A stretch of 64,000 bases of DNA from CAYVHU01 sp964451415 (GCA_964451415.1 CAYVHU010000003.1:156708-220707); one strand, 5' to 3'. Shown: positions 52,547 through 62,958, counted from the first letter of the stretch. Notes: generated by a model from the sequence alone, not told the origin. Made by a program: numbers and translations.

Positions 52547-53800
52547 TCAAGCAAACCGCTCCCACCCCAGGCCATCCAGGTTAACGGCGGGGATTTTTCC
52601 CGTGGCGAGGTCCGCCACGATTCTCGCTGTGCCCGTAGCCATGGTCCAGCCCAGCATACCATGACCGGTGTTCAAGAACAGATTTTCGCAATTGGCGTGC
52701 CCGATGATGGGGACCGAATCCGGAGTCTGCGGGCGCAACCCGGTCCAGAATGTCGCCTGTTCTGGGTTTCCCGCATGGGGGAAAACCTCAAGGGCGGCGT
52801 CCAGCGTCAGGCGCGCGCGGGCATCGTCGATGTGGGTGTCGTAACCGCCCAGTTCCAGCGTGCCCGCCACGCGCAGCCTGTCGCCCAGACGTGTCATGAC
52901 GATTTTTTGCGCCTGAGAGGTAATGCTGCGCCGGGGGGCCATGTCGGGATTGGTGATGGGCAAGGTTACCGAATAGCCCTTGGCCGGATAAATGGGCAGA
53001 TGCATGCCCAGAGTGCGCACAAACAAGGGGCTGTAACTGCCCAGTGCGACGATATAGGCGTCTGCTGTGATGTTGCCTTTGTCGGTTTTGACGCCTTGGA
53101 TACGCCCGTTTTGGGCTTCCAGCGCGTGTATGGTGGTGTTCCAGCGAAAGGTGGCCCCCAGGGCTTCGGTGCGTGCGGCGAGGTGCTGCGTGAAAGCGAA
53201 ACAATCGCCGACTTCGTCATGGGGCGTCAGGATGCCCCCTACGATTTGAGAGGTGCTGTGTGCCAGCGCCGGTTCGCTCTCGATACAGCCCTTGCGGTCC
53301 AACGCCTGGCGCGGCGCGTCGATTTCTTGCCAGATGCGTAAGGATTTCACGGCAAGGTCGAATTCGCGGGGGTTCTGGTAGAGGCTGATGATGCCGCCGG
53401 AGACATTGTCGAAGGGGATGTTTTCTTCGCGCAGGATATCATGCAGGCGTTGTCGGGCGTAAAGCGCCACACGCAGGACACGTTCGCCATTGCGCCAGAA
53501 GCGCGCTTCGGAACTGTTGGCCAGGAAGCGCAACGTCCACGCCCACAAGGAAGGATCGGCGCGCAGGTGGTATAAAAGCGGCGCGTTGGAACGTCCCAGC
53601 CATTTCAAGGCTTTGCGGATGACGCCCGGTTGAGATAGGGGTTCGCCATGGCTCCACGACAGTTGTCCGCCGTTGGCGTGGCTGGTTTCCATGGCGGACG
53701 CCTCGCAACGATCGATGATTGTAACGTCATGACCGTCACGGGCCAACTCGTATGCCGTGGTGACACCGACCACGCCGGCGCCGAGAACAACAAATTTCAT
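52547..53800 (-). CDS. dadA: D-amino-acid dehydrogenase small subunit
   Basis: FAD oxidoreductase of 417 residues that oxidises D-amino acids. N-terminal dinucleotide fold VVLGAGVVGVTTAYELARDG, the DadA-specific ANGGQLSWSH and the C-terminal WTGLRPQTPDSVPIIG and NTGHGMLGWTMATGTARIVADL motifs are present. It is followed 2 nt later by the CopD-like gene. Divergent from the NAD(P)HX repair gene. Confidence 0.93.
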   Translation of the reverse strand: MKFVVLGAGVVGVTTAYELARDGHDVTIIDRCEASAMETSHANGGQLSWSHGEPLSQPGVIRKALKWLGRSNAPLLYHLRADPSLWAWTLRFLANSSEARFWRNGERVLRVALYARQRLHDILREENIPFDNVSGGIISLYQNPREFDLAVKSLRIWQEIDAPRQALDRKGCIESEPALAHSTSQIVGGILTPHDEVGDCFAFTQHLAARTEALGATFRWNTTIHALEAQNGRIQGVKTDKGNITADAYIVALGSYSPLFVRTLGMHLPIYPAKGYSVTLPITNPDMAPRRSITSQAQKIVMTRLGDRLRVAGTLELGGYDTHIDDARARLTLDAALEVFPHAGNPEQATFWTGLRPQTPDSVPIIGHANCENLFLNTGHGMLGWTMATGTARIVADLATGKIPAVNLDGLGWERFA

Positions 53801-53919
53801 GGAGGCATTCCGCTTCTGCTGTTTATTCAGAATCTTTTGTCCTTTAACGTAGGACCTCTATTTTGTCACGAATAAAGCCCAGTGCGTGAAGCGTATCGGC
53901 ACAATGAGGGGAGGAAGTC

Positions 53920-55446
53920 ATGGAAATCCTAACCGTTTCTCAGACGTACGTGTTGGATCGTGCGGCAATCAAAAGCGGAATCTCAAGACGGGCGCTGATG
54001 GAGGCTGCCGGTCAGGCCGTTGCGGATGCCATTATGGCGCGCTGGGAGAAGCGTTCCGTCATGATCCTGGCAGGGCCGGGCAACAATGGTGGCGATGGTT
54101 TTGTGGCCGCGCGGGCGCTGAAAGCCGCCGGTTGGCCGGTCAGCGTCTATTTGTTGGGCGACAAGGTGGCACTGAAGGCCGATGCTGCGGCCAATGCCAG
54201 GCGCTGGCACCATAAGATACACACTCTTGAAGACGCCGTTGAACGTTTGAGTTCGCAAGACGACGATGTGCAGGACTTGCTCGTCGTCGATGCGCTGTTC
54301 GGTTCGGGACTGTCCAAACCCCTTGCCGGGGCGGCGCGCACCCTGGTTGAAAAGCTTGCCGCGGCGCGGGCGCGTGGTGTTTGTCCGCCGGTGGTCGCCG
54401 TGGACATGCCCTCCGGCGTGGATGGCGATACGGGGCGCATCGTGGAAGTCGCCTTTCACGTCGATGTAACGGTCACTTTCTGCCGTCCCAAACCGGGACA
54501 CTTGCTGATGCCCGGGCGGGAATATTGCGCCGAACGTGTTGTGGCCGATATCGGCATTTCCGACGAAATGGTCGCCCGTGCCGAGGTCTGCTGCCACATT
54601 AACGACCCCGAGTTGTGGCGCGCCGCCTTTCCCCGCCTGCGTGATGACACCAACAAGTACACCCGTGGGCACGTGTTGGTGCTGGGCGGGGAACGGATGA
54701 CGGGTGCGGCGCGTTTGGCGGCCATGGGCGCGCGCCGCGCGGGGGCGGGACTGGTGAGCATCGCGACGTCCGAAGCCTTGTTCTCGCTTTATGCCGCCGC
54801 ATGCGATCCGGGAACGTTGATCGTGCCGTTTGATACCCCGGCGGCTCTGGAGGAAATTCTTTCCGATTCCCGCAAAAACACGTGCGTTCTGGGGCCGGGC
54901 AGCGGGGTGGGGAAGGCCACGCAACAGGTCGTTTTGGCCGCGTTGAAGGCGGATAAACATTGCGTTTTGGATGCAGACGCCCTGACGGTCTTTGAAAACG
55001 ACAGCGATTCTTTGTTCCAGGCCATCGAAGAAGGGGCCGCCGAGACCGTGCTGACCCCCCATGATGGCGAATTCTTGCGCGTGTTTCCAGATGAGGCGCG
55101 GGATCTGGACAAAACAGGCAAAGTGCAGGCCGCACGCCACGCCAGTGTGCGCGCGCACGCGGTGGTCCTTTACAAGGGGGTGGACACGGTGATCGCGGCG
55201 CCGGACGGACGGGTGGCGATAAGCACCAATGCGCCTGCGACGCTTTCCACCGGGGGCACGGGCGATGTTTTGGCGGGGATGGTCGGGGCGTTGCTGGGCC
55301 AGGGCATGCCCGCGTTCGAGGCGGCCTCGGCCGCCGTGTGGCTGCATGGGGAGTGCGCCGCCGGCTTCGGTCCGGGGCTAATCGCAGAGGACTTGCCCGA
55401 CGAACTTCCCCAAGTGTTGGCGTGGCTTCAGGACCGGCTTGAATGA
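53920..55446 (+). CDS. nnr: Bifunctional NAD(P)HX epimerase/dehydratase
   Basis: A 508-residue repair enzyme for hydrated NAD(P)H. N-terminal epimerase (about 1-210) with GPGNNGGDGFVAARAL, and C-terminal ADP-dependent dehydratase (about 225-500) with VLDADALTVF, LTPHDGEFLR and the closing GTGDVLAGMVG. The ATG has GGGGAGGAAG upstream. The fused arrangement is the usual bacterial one. Confidence 0.95.
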   Translation: MEILTVSQTYVLDRAAIKSGISRRALMEAAGQAVADAIMARWEKRSVMILAGPGNNGGDGFVAARALKAAGWPVSVYLLGDKVALKADAAANARRWHHKIHTLEDAVERLSSQDDDVQDLLVVDALFGSGLSKPLAGAARTLVEKLAAARARGVCPPVVAVDMPSGVDGDTGRIVEVAFHVDVTVTFCRPKPGHLLMPGREYCAERVVADIGISDEMVARAEVCCHINDPELWRAAFPRLRDDTNKYTRGHVLVLGGERMTGAARLAAMGARRAGAGLVSIATSEALFSLYAAACDPGTLIVPFDTPAALEEILSDSRKNTCVLGPGSGVGKATQQVVLAALKADKHCVLDADALTVFENDSDSLFQAIEEGAAETVLTPHDGEFLRVFPDEARDLDKTGKVQAARHASVRAHAVVLYKGVDTVIAAPDGRVAISTNAPATLSTGGTGDVLAGMVGALLGQGMPAFEAASAAVWLHGECAAGFGPGLIAEDLPDELPQVLAWLQDRLE

Positions 55447-55485
55447 TATATATTGCGCTGGATGCGCGCGCACGCCCTCTCGACG

Positions 55486-55513
55486 TTGACAGGGGGTGCT
55501 TTTTGTATAAAGT
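55486..55513 (+). promoter_or_regulatory. Candidate stable-RNA promoter for tRNA-Leu
   Basis: TTGACA at 55486-55491 and TATAAAGT at 55506-55513, with a short spacer (14 nt to TATAAA, 16 to TAAAGT), followed directly by the GC-only run GCGCGCC, the discriminator type seen at stringently controlled RNA promoters. Confidence 0.55.
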
Positions 55514-55576
55514 GCGCGCCACACTTCGATATCCGGGGCCGATGTCTTGGAACTGAACCATGTGTCTTGGACCTTG

Positions 55577-55663
<87 letters not shown>

Positions 55664-55698
55664 TGCCGGTTTGCATCCGACTCTTATGGTCGATAATT

Positions 55699-55738
55699 GG
55701 ACTTCAGTGATGAGAACCGGACTTCAGGGATGAGAATA
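55699..55738. repeat. 20-bp tandem duplication between tRNA-Leu and tig
   Basis: GGACTTCAGTGATGAGAACC is followed directly by GGACTTCAGGGATGAGAATA (17 of 20 identical). The rest of the 154-nt gap shows no gene. Repeated ends of similar size occur at IS21-family termini, but no transposase is nearby. Confidence 0.7.
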
Positions 55739-55817
55739 TGAGTGAAGGGTGCCGTGCGGATGCCTTTTTGTCCTGGGCCGCCCCCTTTTTGTACTGACAT
55801 TAGCGAACGGGTTTGCC

Positions 55818-57278
55818 ATGCAGGTTACCGAAACCAAAAACGAAGGTCTGAAGCGCGAGTACACGATCGCCATTGCGGCGGACGACTTTGAGACCATAGT
55901 CGTCGACCGCTTGAAAGAGCTGTCCAAAACCATCAACATGCCGGGTTTTCGCAAGGGCAAGGTCCCGGTCGATTTGTTGCGCAAGAAATATGGCGACAAC
56001 GTGATCGGCGAAGCATTGGAGCGCTCGGTTAACGAAAGCTCTTCACAGGTGCTGCGCGACAAGGAACTGCGCCCGGCCCTGCAGCCGAAGGTTGAAATCA
56101 CTAAATACGAAAAAGGCCAGGATATCGAATACACCATGGCCGTAGAGGTGATGCCGAATATTGAAATCGGCGACTTTTCCAAGATTTCCGTTGAACGCCT
56201 GGTCGCTGAAACCGACGAGACGGAAGTCGAAAAAACCTTGCAGCGCATGGCCGAGGCGTACAAGACAAGCGAACCCATCGCACGCAAACGCAAATCCAAG
56301 GCGGGCGATGTGGCGATGATTGATTTTGTCGGCAGGGTCGATGGCGAAGAATTTCCCGGCGGCAAAGCCGAGGATTATTCCCTGGAACTGGGATCGGGCA
56401 GTTTTATTCCCGGCTTCGAAGAGCAGTTGATCGGCATCACGCCCGGTGAGGATACCATTGAGGTCAAGGTCGCCTTTCCCGCCGAGTACGGCGCCAAGGA
56501 GCTGGCCGGTAAGGACGCGGTGTTTGAATGTGTCTTGAAAGAACTGCGTGAAAGCAAACCGGGCGCCATTGACGATGCGTTGGCGAAGAAGGCCGGCATG
56601 GACGATCTGGAAGCGCTGAAGAAAGCCATTCGCGAGCAACACCACCAGGGTTTTAATGACGTTACTCGCCAAAAGGCCAAGCGGGCATTGTTGGATGCGT
56701 TGAACGACGCCTACGATTTTGAACTGCCCCAGAGCCTGGTCGATGCGGAATACGAAAGCATTCAAAAAGCCTTTGAACAGGCCAAGGAAGCCGGCGAAGA
56801 GGTCGAAGAAATGTCCGACGAAGATCGCGAGGCGGATTTTCACGATATCGCCGTACGCCGCGTCAAGCTGGGCCTGCTGTTTTCCGAAGTGGGCCGGGCC
56901 AACAACATCCAGGTGGCCTCCGACGATCTGCAAAAGGCCATGTTGAAGGAAGCCCAGAACTATCCTGGTCAGGAACAGGTGGTGTTTGATTACTACAAGA
57001 AAAACCCTGAAGCGATGCAGAATCTCTCGGGTCCCGTGTATGAAGAGAAAGTCACCGATTTCATCATGGAACTGGCCAAGGTCACCGACAAAAAAGTGAC
57101 GAGCGAAGAATTGATGGCCGAGGACGAACCTGCGAAGCCCATGAAGAAAGCGGCGCCCAAGAAGGCTGCGGCCAAGAAAACGGCGGCAAAAAAAGCTCCG
57201 GCCCGCAAAACAACGGCCAAAAGCGCAACACCTAAGAAAACGACGGCGAAAAAAGCACCTGCGAAAAAAGACGATTGA
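55818..57278 (+). CDS. tig: Trigger factor with a Lys/Ala-rich C-terminal tail
   Basis: Ribosome-associated chaperone. ATG 55818 (MQVTETKNEGLKREY) gives 486 residues. N-terminal ribosome-binding domain with the loop GFRKGKVPVDLL, PPIase (FKBP-like) domain about 155-245 (GSFIPGFEEQLIG), and the helical C-terminal domain. From about residue 442 the chain becomes a 45-residue repetitive KKAAPKK-type tail (histone-H1-like) not seen in E. coli trigger factor. Such a basic, disordered end could bind RNA or DNA. The usual following clpP-clpX are present. Confidence 0.95.
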   Translation: MQVTETKNEGLKREYTIAIAADDFETIVVDRLKELSKTINMPGFRKGKVPVDLLRKKYGDNVIGEALERSVNESSSQVLRDKELRPALQPKVEITKYEKGQDIEYTMAVEVMPNIEIGDFSKISVERLVAETDETEVEKTLQRMAEAYKTSEPIARKRKSKAGDVAMIDFVGRVDGEEFPGGKAEDYSLELGSGSFIPGFEEQLIGITPGEDTIEVKVAFPAEYGAKELAGKDAVFECVLKELRESKPGAIDDALAKKAGMDDLEALKKAIREQHHQGFNDVTRQKAKRALLDALNDAYDFELPQSLVDAEYESIQKAFEQAKEAGEEVEEMSDEDREADFHDIAVRRVKLGLLFSEVGRANNIQVASDDLQKAMLKEAQNYPGQEQVVFDYYKKNPEAMQNLSGPVYEEKVTDFIMELAKVTDKKVTSEELMAEDEPAKPMKKAAPKKAAAKKTAAKKAPARKTTAKSATPKKTTAKKAPAKKDD

Positions 57279-57319
57279 TATCGTTTGATCGTACCGCAAA
57301 AGCCTTTGTCTTTTTGATT

Positions 57320-57348
57320 CCCGCCCCCATACTCCATGAAGGGGCGGG
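57320..57348. terminator. Weak hairpin between tig and clpP
   Basis: CCCGCCCC / GGGGCGGG stem with a 13-nt loop and only a short T-rich tail (TTTCGATTCTT). It is probably a partial terminator. Confidence 0.5.
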
Positions 57349-57411
57349 TTTCGATTCTTAGCCTCTGCATAACATTACCGGTTCAAACACGCTCTCAAGG
57401 ATACTCTGACC

Positions 57412-58074
57412 ATGCGCGACCGCGATCCCGTTGATACTTATATGAATTCCCTCGTGCCCATGGTGGTGGAGACCACGAACCGGGGGGAGAGGGCCTACGA
57501 CATTTATTCGAGGATGTTGAAGGAACGCATTATTTTTCTCACCGGCCAGATTGAAGATCACGTCGCGAGTCTGATTTGCGCGCAGTTGTTGTTTCTGGAA
57601 AGCGAAAATCCAACCAAGGATATTTCGTTTTACATCAATTCTCCGGGGGGCGTGGTGACGTCGTGTCTGGCGATTTACGACACCATGCAGTACATTCGGC
57701 CCAAGGTTTCCACGGTGTGTATCGGTCAGGCGGCATCCGCAGGTTCGTTGCTGCTGGCGGCGGGCGAGGCGGGCATGCGCTATGCGCTGCCGAATGCGCG
57801 GGTCATGGTCCATCAGCCGAGCGGCGGGGCACAGGGACAGGCCACCGACATCGAAATCCAGGCGCGCGAAATCCTCTCGCTGCGCGCGCGTTTGAACGAA
57901 ATCTATGCCAAGCACACGGGCCGTCCCTTGAAGGACATCGAAACGGCCATGGAACGTGACAAGTTTCTCAGCCCCGACGAGGCCAAAGATTTCGGTCTGA
58001 TCGACGAAGTCGTCACATCGCGGCCCGACGAAGACGACGAAGGCAGCGAAAAAGGCAAAAAAGAGAAGGGCTGA
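57412..58074 (+). CDS. clpP: ATP-dependent Clp protease proteolytic subunit
   Basis: A 220-residue serine protease. Catalytic Ser in [10 protein letters not shown], His in VMVHQPSGG and Asp in the [15 protein letters not shown] region. The Ser loop has Ala where E. coli has Met (ASAGS versus ASMGS). The C-terminus is an acidic then lysine-rich tail ([15 protein letters not shown]). It works as a 14-mer with ClpX encoded downstream. Confidence 0.97.
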   Translation: MRDRDPVDTYMNSLVPMVVETTNRGERAYDIYSRMLKERIIFLTGQIEDHVASLICAQLLFLESENPTKDISFYINSPGGVVTSCLAIYDTMQYIRPKVSTVCIGQAASAGSLLLAAGEAGMRYALPNARVMVHQPSGGAQGQATDIEIQAREILSLRARLNEIYAKHTGRPLKDIETAMERDKFLSPDEAKDFGLIDEVVTSRPDEDDEGSEKGKKEKG

Positions 58075-58461
58075 GAGCGGTTTTTATTTGTCTTTGAAGC
58101 GATAAAGCGAAAAAATCTCCTTCAAACAGGGGGGCCTGTGCCGATTCGTTTGCGGTGCCGCCGCTTTCAATCAAAAATGCAGACACTGGAAATGGGTGAA
58201 GGGAAAGGCTATGAAAACGCTGGTTTTTACGATTCCTTCACCCCATATCATGAGATAATCTTCGGCGATGTGGCTATGGCGGGTCGCTCATTTCAGTGAG
58301 GTCTGTGCCCGAAATTGGGCTTTGACGTCACGTTTACGTCACGAAGGGGATTGTCGCGTGGCCTTGCCATTGGCTAAGATGGGGGTTCTACCTCCCTGCC
58401 TATTCCCCTTGGGCTCGCGAAAAAACCGGCTTGAGCCAGCAAAAAAAAGAACGGAGTGCCC
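58075..58461. promoter_or_regulatory. 387-bp region between clpP and clpX with a repeated TGACGTCA-type motif
   Basis: No gene is credible here. The notable element is TGACGTCA (58323-58330), a perfect palindrome whose ACGTCACG half is repeated 11 bp on (58325-58332 and 58336-58343), exactly one helical turn. It lies about 120-140 nt before the clpX start and could be a regulator site. No clean T-tract terminator follows clpP. Confidence 0.4.
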
Positions 58462-59730
58462 ATGACAAAGTCAACGAGCGGTGATACGAAGAACACGTTG
58501 TACTGTTCATTTTGCGGTAAAAGCCAGCATGAAGTCCGCAAACTGATTGCGGGTCCGACGGTTTTTATCTGTGACGAGTGTGTCGAACTGTGCATGGACA
58601 TCATTCGCGAAGAGCATAAAGGCGCCTTCGTGAAGTCCGGTGACGGGGCCGTGCCGACGCCCAAGGAAATCAAGGACGTTCTCGATGATTACGTGATCGG
58701 TCAGGATTTTGCCAAGCGTGTTCTGTCGGTTGCCGTGCACAACCACTACAAACGTTTGAACCACGGTGCGAAATCCGATGGTATTGAACTGGCGAAATCG
58801 AATATTTTGCTGATCGGTCCGACCGGCAGTGGCAAAACGCTTCTGGCGCAGACGCTGGCGCGTATTCTCGATGTGCCGTTCACCATGGCCGACGCGACGA
58901 CCCTGACCGAAGCCGGTTATGTGGGCGAAGACGTGGAGAATATTATCCTCAAGCTTCTGCAATCGGCCGATTACAATGTCGATCGCGCCCAACGCGGCAT
59001 CGTCTATATTGATGAAGTGGACAAAATCAGCCGCAAGTCTGACAACCCCTCCATCACCCGCGATGTCTCTGGCGAAGGTGTGCAACAGGCCTTGCTGAAG
59101 ATCATGGAAGGCACCGTCGCTTCGGTTCCGCCCCAGGGCGGCCGCAAACACCCGCAACAGGAATTCTTGCAGGTGGACACCACCAATATCCTGTTCGTTT
59201 GCGGCGGCGCATTTTCCGGTTTGGATAAAATCATTTCGCAACGCGGCAAGGGGTCGTCCATCGGTTTCGGCGCCGATGTGCAGTCTCCGGACGACCGTCG
59301 CACCGGTGAAGTTCTGCGCGAACTGGAACCGGAAGACTTGTTGAAGTTCGGTCTGATCCCGGAATTTGTCGGTCGCGTGCCGGTTCTGGCGACCTTGGAA
59401 GATCTGGATGAAGAAGCTTTGGTCACCATCTTGACCTTTCCCAAGAACGCGCTGGTCAAGCAGTACCAGCGTTTGTTCGAGATGGAGGACACACAGCTCA
59501 CCTTCACCGAAGGTGCGCTCGAAGCCGTGGCCAAGAGGGCGGTGGTGCGCAAAACCGGCGCACGCGGCCTGCGTTCCATTATGGAGGCGATTCTCCTCGA
59601 CACCATGTTCGACCTGCCGGGACTGGATGGCGTGGAAGAAGTGGTCATCAACCGCGAAGTGGTGGTGGACAGTATAAAACCACTGCTTATTTACGCAGAA
59701 CGCGGTGAAGGTGTTGAATCGAGCGCATAA
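58462..59730 (+). CDS. clpX: ClpX ATP-dependent unfoldase
   Basis: AAA+ unfoldase of 422 residues that feeds ClpP. N-terminal zinc domain with CSFC and CDEC cysteine pairs, Walker [13 protein letters not shown], Walker [10 protein letters not shown], pore loop GYVGED, the IGF-type loop in the [12 protein letters not shown] region, and sensor 2 GARGLRS. The ATG at 58462 follows ACGGAG; the in-frame GTG at 58456 is an alternative. A terminator lies after it. Confidence 0.98.
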   Translation: MTKSTSGDTKNTLYCSFCGKSQHEVRKLIAGPTVFICDECVELCMDIIREEHKGAFVKSGDGAVPTPKEIKDVLDDYVIGQDFAKRVLSVAVHNHYKRLNHGAKSDGIELAKSNILLIGPTGSGKTLLAQTLARILDVPFTMADATTLTEAGYVGEDVENIILKLLQSADYNVDRAQRGIVYIDEVDKISRKSDNPSITRDVSGEGVQQALLKIMEGTVASVPPQGGRKHPQQEFLQVDTTNILFVCGGAFSGLDKIISQRGKGSSIGFGADVQSPDDRRTGEVLRELEPEDLLKFGLIPEFVGRVPVLATLEDLDEEALVTILTFPKNALVKQYQRLFEMEDTQLTFTEGALEAVAKRAVVRKTGARGLRSIMEAILLDTMFDLPGLDGVEEVVINREVVVDSIKPLLIYAERGEGVESSA

Positions 59731-59772
59731 GAGCGATTTCGAGCCCGATATTGCGCCTTGAAGCCCTATAAA

Positions 59773-59806
59773 AAGCCGCTGGATATGAAAATATCCGGCG
59801 GTTTTA
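59773..59806 (+). terminator. Terminator after clpX
   Basis: Stem GCCGCTGGATAT / ATATCCGGCGG, closed by a GAAA loop, then TTTTATCTTTTTT. It separates clpX from lon. Confidence 0.88.
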
Positions 59807-59868
59807 TCTTTTTTAGGCCCGTAAGGCCTCAAAAAGTTCTTTTTATCACGTAAATCCGTCCGTATACG

Positions 59869-59898
59869 CTTGAACAACAGCTCAAACGAGGCCATGTT
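59869..59898 (+). promoter_or_regulatory. Heat-shock (sigma-32 type) promoter of lon
   Basis: CTTGAA (59869-59874) followed after 17 nt by CCATGTT (59892-59898), close to the alphaproteobacterial RpoH consensus. The start would be near 59905, about 60 nt before the lon ATG. Confidence 0.65.
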
Positions 59899-59967
59899 CA
59901 AGGGGCACCGCACTTTCTTGTTATGACGAACCGGCGCGGGGCAAAGACAACAAAAGGAATTTTTATT

Positions 59968-62391
59968 ATGAGTATCGTGACCTCCCACGGCGAGCTTCTT
60001 CCCGTTCTGCCCTTGCGTGATATCGTCGTGTTCCCGCACATGATTGTGCCGTTGTTCGTCGGGCGCGATAAATCCGTGCGCGCGTTGGAAGACGTGATGC
60101 GCGAGGACAAGCAAATTCTCTTGGTGGCGCAGAAGAACGCCGCCCAGGACGACCCCCAGCCGGAAGATATTTATTCCGTGGGCACGGTCTCGACGGTGTT
60201 GCAGCTTCTCAAGCTGCCCGATGGCACGGTAAAGGTCCTGGTTGAAGGCGGGCAACGGGCACGCATCCTCAACTACGCCGATAACAAAGAGTTTTTCAAA
60301 GCCGAGGTCGAAATTCTCGATGAAGGCGAAGACACCGACAAGGGCGGCGACGAGCAAGAAGCCCTGGCGCGTTCCGTGGTGGCTGAATTCGAACAGTACA
60401 TCAAATTGAACAAGAAGATCCCCCCCGAAGCTCTGGTGTCCATCAATCAGATTGAAGATGGCTCGAAGCTGGCCGATACGGTGGCGTCGCATCTGGCGCT
60501 GAAAATTTCGGAAAAGCAGGAACTGCTTGAGGTGCGCAACGTCGATGAGCGTCTGGAACGCGTCTATTCCTATATGGAAGGTGAAATCGGCGTCTTGCAG
60601 GTCGAAAAGAAGATTCGTTCCCGCGTGAAGCACCAAATGGAGAAGACCCAGCGCGAATACTATCTGAACGAACAAATGAAGGCGATTCAGAAGGAATTGG
60701 GCGACGGTGAGGAAGGCCGTGATGAAAACGCCGAACTGGAAGCGAAAATCAAGAAAACGAGCCTCAGCAAAGAAGCGCGCGAGAAGGCTTTGGGCGAGAT
60801 GAAGAAGCTCAAGTCCATGTCTCCCATGTCCGCCGAGGCGACGGTGGTGCGCAATTATCTGGATTGGATTTTGGGCATTCCGTGGAAAAAGAAATCGCCG
60901 GTGGAAAAGGATTTGAAAGCGGCGGAGGCGGTTCTGGACGCCGATCACTACGGTCTGGAAAAGGTCAAAGAACGCATTCTCGAATACTTGGCCGTGCAAT
61001 CGCGGACCAAGAAACTGAAGGGGCCGATTTTGTGTCTTGTCGGACCGCCGGGTGTGGGCAAGACCAGCCTCGGCAAATCCATCGCCAAGGCGACGGGGCG
61101 CAAGTTCGTGCGCATGTCTTTGGGCGGTGTGCGCGATGAGTCGGAGATTCGCGGTCACCGGCGCACCTATATCGGATCCATGCCGGGCAAGGTCATTCAG
61201 GGCATGAAGAAGGCAAAAGTTTCCAATCCGCTGTTCTTGCTCGATGAAATCGACAAGCTGGGGGCGGATTGGCGTGGTGATCCCTCGTCTGCCCTGCTTG
61301 AGGTTCTGGACCCCGAACAGAACTCGACCTTTAACGACCATTATTTGGAAGTGGACTACGATCTGTCGAACGTCATGTTCGTCACCACGGCAAACACCAT
61401 GAACATGCCGGGGCCGCTGATGGACCGTATGGAAATTATCCGTCTGTCCGGTTACACCGAAGACGAAAAGGTGGAAATCGCCAAGCGTCACCTGCTCGAC
61501 AAGCAGATCGAGGCCCACGGCCTGAAAGAGGGTGAATGGGCTATTTCCGACGGCGCATTGCGCGATCTGGTGCGCTATTACACCCGTGAAGCGGGGGTGC
61601 GTAACCTGGAGCGCGAAATCGCCAAGCTGGCGCGCAAGGCGACCCGGGAAATTGTCATGGATCCAGACGTGACGCGCGTCAAAGTGACCTCACGCAACCT
61701 TGAAAAATACGTCGGTGTAAAACGGTTCCGCTATGGCGAACTGGAAGACGAAGATAAGATCGGCATTACGACGGGGCTGGCCTGGACCGAGGTCGGCGGC
61801 GAGATTTTACAGATCGAAGCCATTATGATGCCGGGTAAGGGGCGCATGACCATCACCGGAAAGCTGGGTGAAGTCATGACGGAATCCATTCAGGCCGCCA
61901 AGTCGTACGTGCAGTCGAAAGCGACGGAATTCGGAATCCGACCGCCGGCATTTCAGAAAAATGACATTCACGTGCACGTTCCCGAAGGGGCGACCCCCAA
62001 GGATGGACCCAGTGCGGGGGTGGGTATGGTGACGTCGATCGTTTCGGTGCTGACGGGGATACCCGTGCGCAAGAATGTGGCCATGACCGGCGAAATTACA
62101 TTGCGCGGACGGGTTTTGCCGATCGGTGGTTTGAAGGAGAAACTTTTGGCGGCGCTACGTTCGGGGATCAAAACGGTTTTGATCCCGCAGGACAATGAAA
62201 AGGATCTGGCTGAAATTCCCGATAATGTGAAAAAGGGATTGAAGATCATCCCCGTCGCGCATGTCACCGAGGTGCTTGAGCATGCCTTGGCCGGCACTCT
62301 TACGCCCATTGAGTGGAATGAGGATGACGTGGATGTCGCCGTGGCGGCAAAAGGGGAAAAAGACACCTCGGGCGGTATCGTGACCCACTGA
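59968..62391 (+). CDS. lon: ATP-dependent protease Lon
   Basis: LonA protease of 807 residues. The start [18 protein letters not shown] at 59968, with AAAAGGAA upstream, is the family start. N-terminal substrate domain, AAA+ with Walker [14 protein letters not shown] and Walker [11 protein letters not shown], sensor/arginine region, and C-terminal Ser-Lys protease with GPSAGVGM (Ser) and the [10 protein letters not shown] lysine. It degrades misfolded and regulatory proteins. Heat-shock promoter upstream, terminator downstream. Confidence 0.98.
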   Translation: MSIVTSHGELLPVLPLRDIVVFPHMIVPLFVGRDKSVRALEDVMREDKQILLVAQKNAAQDDPQPEDIYSVGTVSTVLQLLKLPDGTVKVLVEGGQRARILNYADNKEFFKAEVEILDEGEDTDKGGDEQEALARSVVAEFEQYIKLNKKIPPEALVSINQIEDGSKLADTVASHLALKISEKQELLEVRNVDERLERVYSYMEGEIGVLQVEKKIRSRVKHQMEKTQREYYLNEQMKAIQKELGDGEEGRDENAELEAKIKKTSLSKEAREKALGEMKKLKSMSPMSAEATVVRNYLDWILGIPWKKKSPVEKDLKAAEAVLDADHYGLEKVKERILEYLAVQSRTKKLKGPILCLVGPPGVGKTSLGKSIAKATGRKFVRMSLGGVRDESEIRGHRRTYIGSMPGKVIQGMKKAKVSNPLFLLDEIDKLGADWRGDPSSALLEVLDPEQNSTFNDHYLEVDYDLSNVMFVTTANTMNMPGPLMDRMEIIRLSGYTEDEKVEIAKRHLLDKQIEAHGLKEGEWAISDGALRDLVRYYTREAGVRNLEREIAKLARKATREIVMDPDVTRVKVTSRNLEKYVGVKRFRYGELEDEDKIGITTGLAWTEVGGEILQIEAIMMPGKGRMTITGKLGEVMTESIQAAKSYVQSKATEFGIRPPAFQKNDIHVHVPEGATPKDGPSAGVGMVTSIVSVLTGIPVRKNVAMTGEITLRGRVLPIGGLKEKLLAALRSGIKTVLIPQDNEKDLAEIPDNVKKGLKIIPVAHVTEVLEHALAGTLTPIEWNEDDVDVAVAAKGEKDTSGGIVTH

Positions 62392-62430
62392 GGTTTCCCG
62401 GAAAACAGCGCTTTTGCGCAGAATTGAAGA

Positions 62431-62466
62431 AATCCCGTCGAAACGATTGTTTCGTCGGGATTTTTT
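62431..62466 (+). terminator. Terminator after lon
   Basis: 14-bp stem AATCCCGTCGAAAC / GTTTCGTCGGGATT with one mismatch and a short loop, then six T. Confidence 0.85.
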
Positions 62467-62658
62467 GAGATGCCCATGATGCGATCCCATAGCAATTTAT
62501 GGAAAATTGCCTGGAAACCGCAAAAAACTGGGAAAAATTTGGCTTGTTTGATTGACGGCGCGCCGCTTTGGACACTAAAGTCACACCACCAACGAATCGG
62601 TGCGTCGATGTCAACGGCGCATTTAACAGTACTCATCCTTAAAAAAGGGGGCCTTACA

Positions 62659-62934
62659 TTGAACAAGAATGATCTGATTGCCGCCGTGGCCAGCGGCTCG
62701 GACCTGTCGAAAGCGGATAGCACCAAGGCTGTAGACAGTGTTCTCGATGCCATTACGAGTGCTTTGAAGTCCAGTGATGAAGTCCGTCTTGTCGGATTTG
62801 GAACGTTTTCAGTCGCCAAGCGCGCCGCCTCCACAGGACGCAACCCGCGCACCGGCGAACCCATCAGTATTCCGGCTTCCAACCAGCCGAAATTCAAAGC
62901 CGGCAAGGCCTTGAAAGATGCGGTTAACAGCTAA
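62659..62934 (+). CDS. hup: DNA-binding protein HU
   Basis: A 91-residue nucleoid protein. A TTG at 62659 with GGGGG upstream gives the canonical MNKNDLIAAVA start; upstream ATG codons would add non-family residues. The core GFGTFSVAKRAASTGRNPRTGEPI, with the DNA-intercalating Pro in the arm, is intact. A 267-bp gap lies between it and lon. A strong terminator follows 24 nt after the stop. Confidence 0.95.
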   Translation: MNKNDLIAAVASGSDLSKADSTKAVDSVLDAITSALKSSDEVRLVGFGTFSVAKRAASTGRNPRTGEPISIPASNQPKFKAGKALKDAVNS

Positions 62935-62958
62935 AAACCCGCGCCTTTCGCGATTGTT

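Noticed and set aside
53983..55347. 454-codon antisense frame over the NAD(P)HX repair gene
   Set aside because: Shadow of the conserved gene on the plus strand; Arg/His/Gly-rich composition and no motif.
58507..61518. 1003-codon open frame antisense to clpX and lon
   Set aside because: Its length is striking but it is a by-product of codon bias opposite two intact, strongly conserved genes. It crosses the clpX terminator and lon promoter, and the translation looks non-proteinaceous and His/Phe/Arg-rich.
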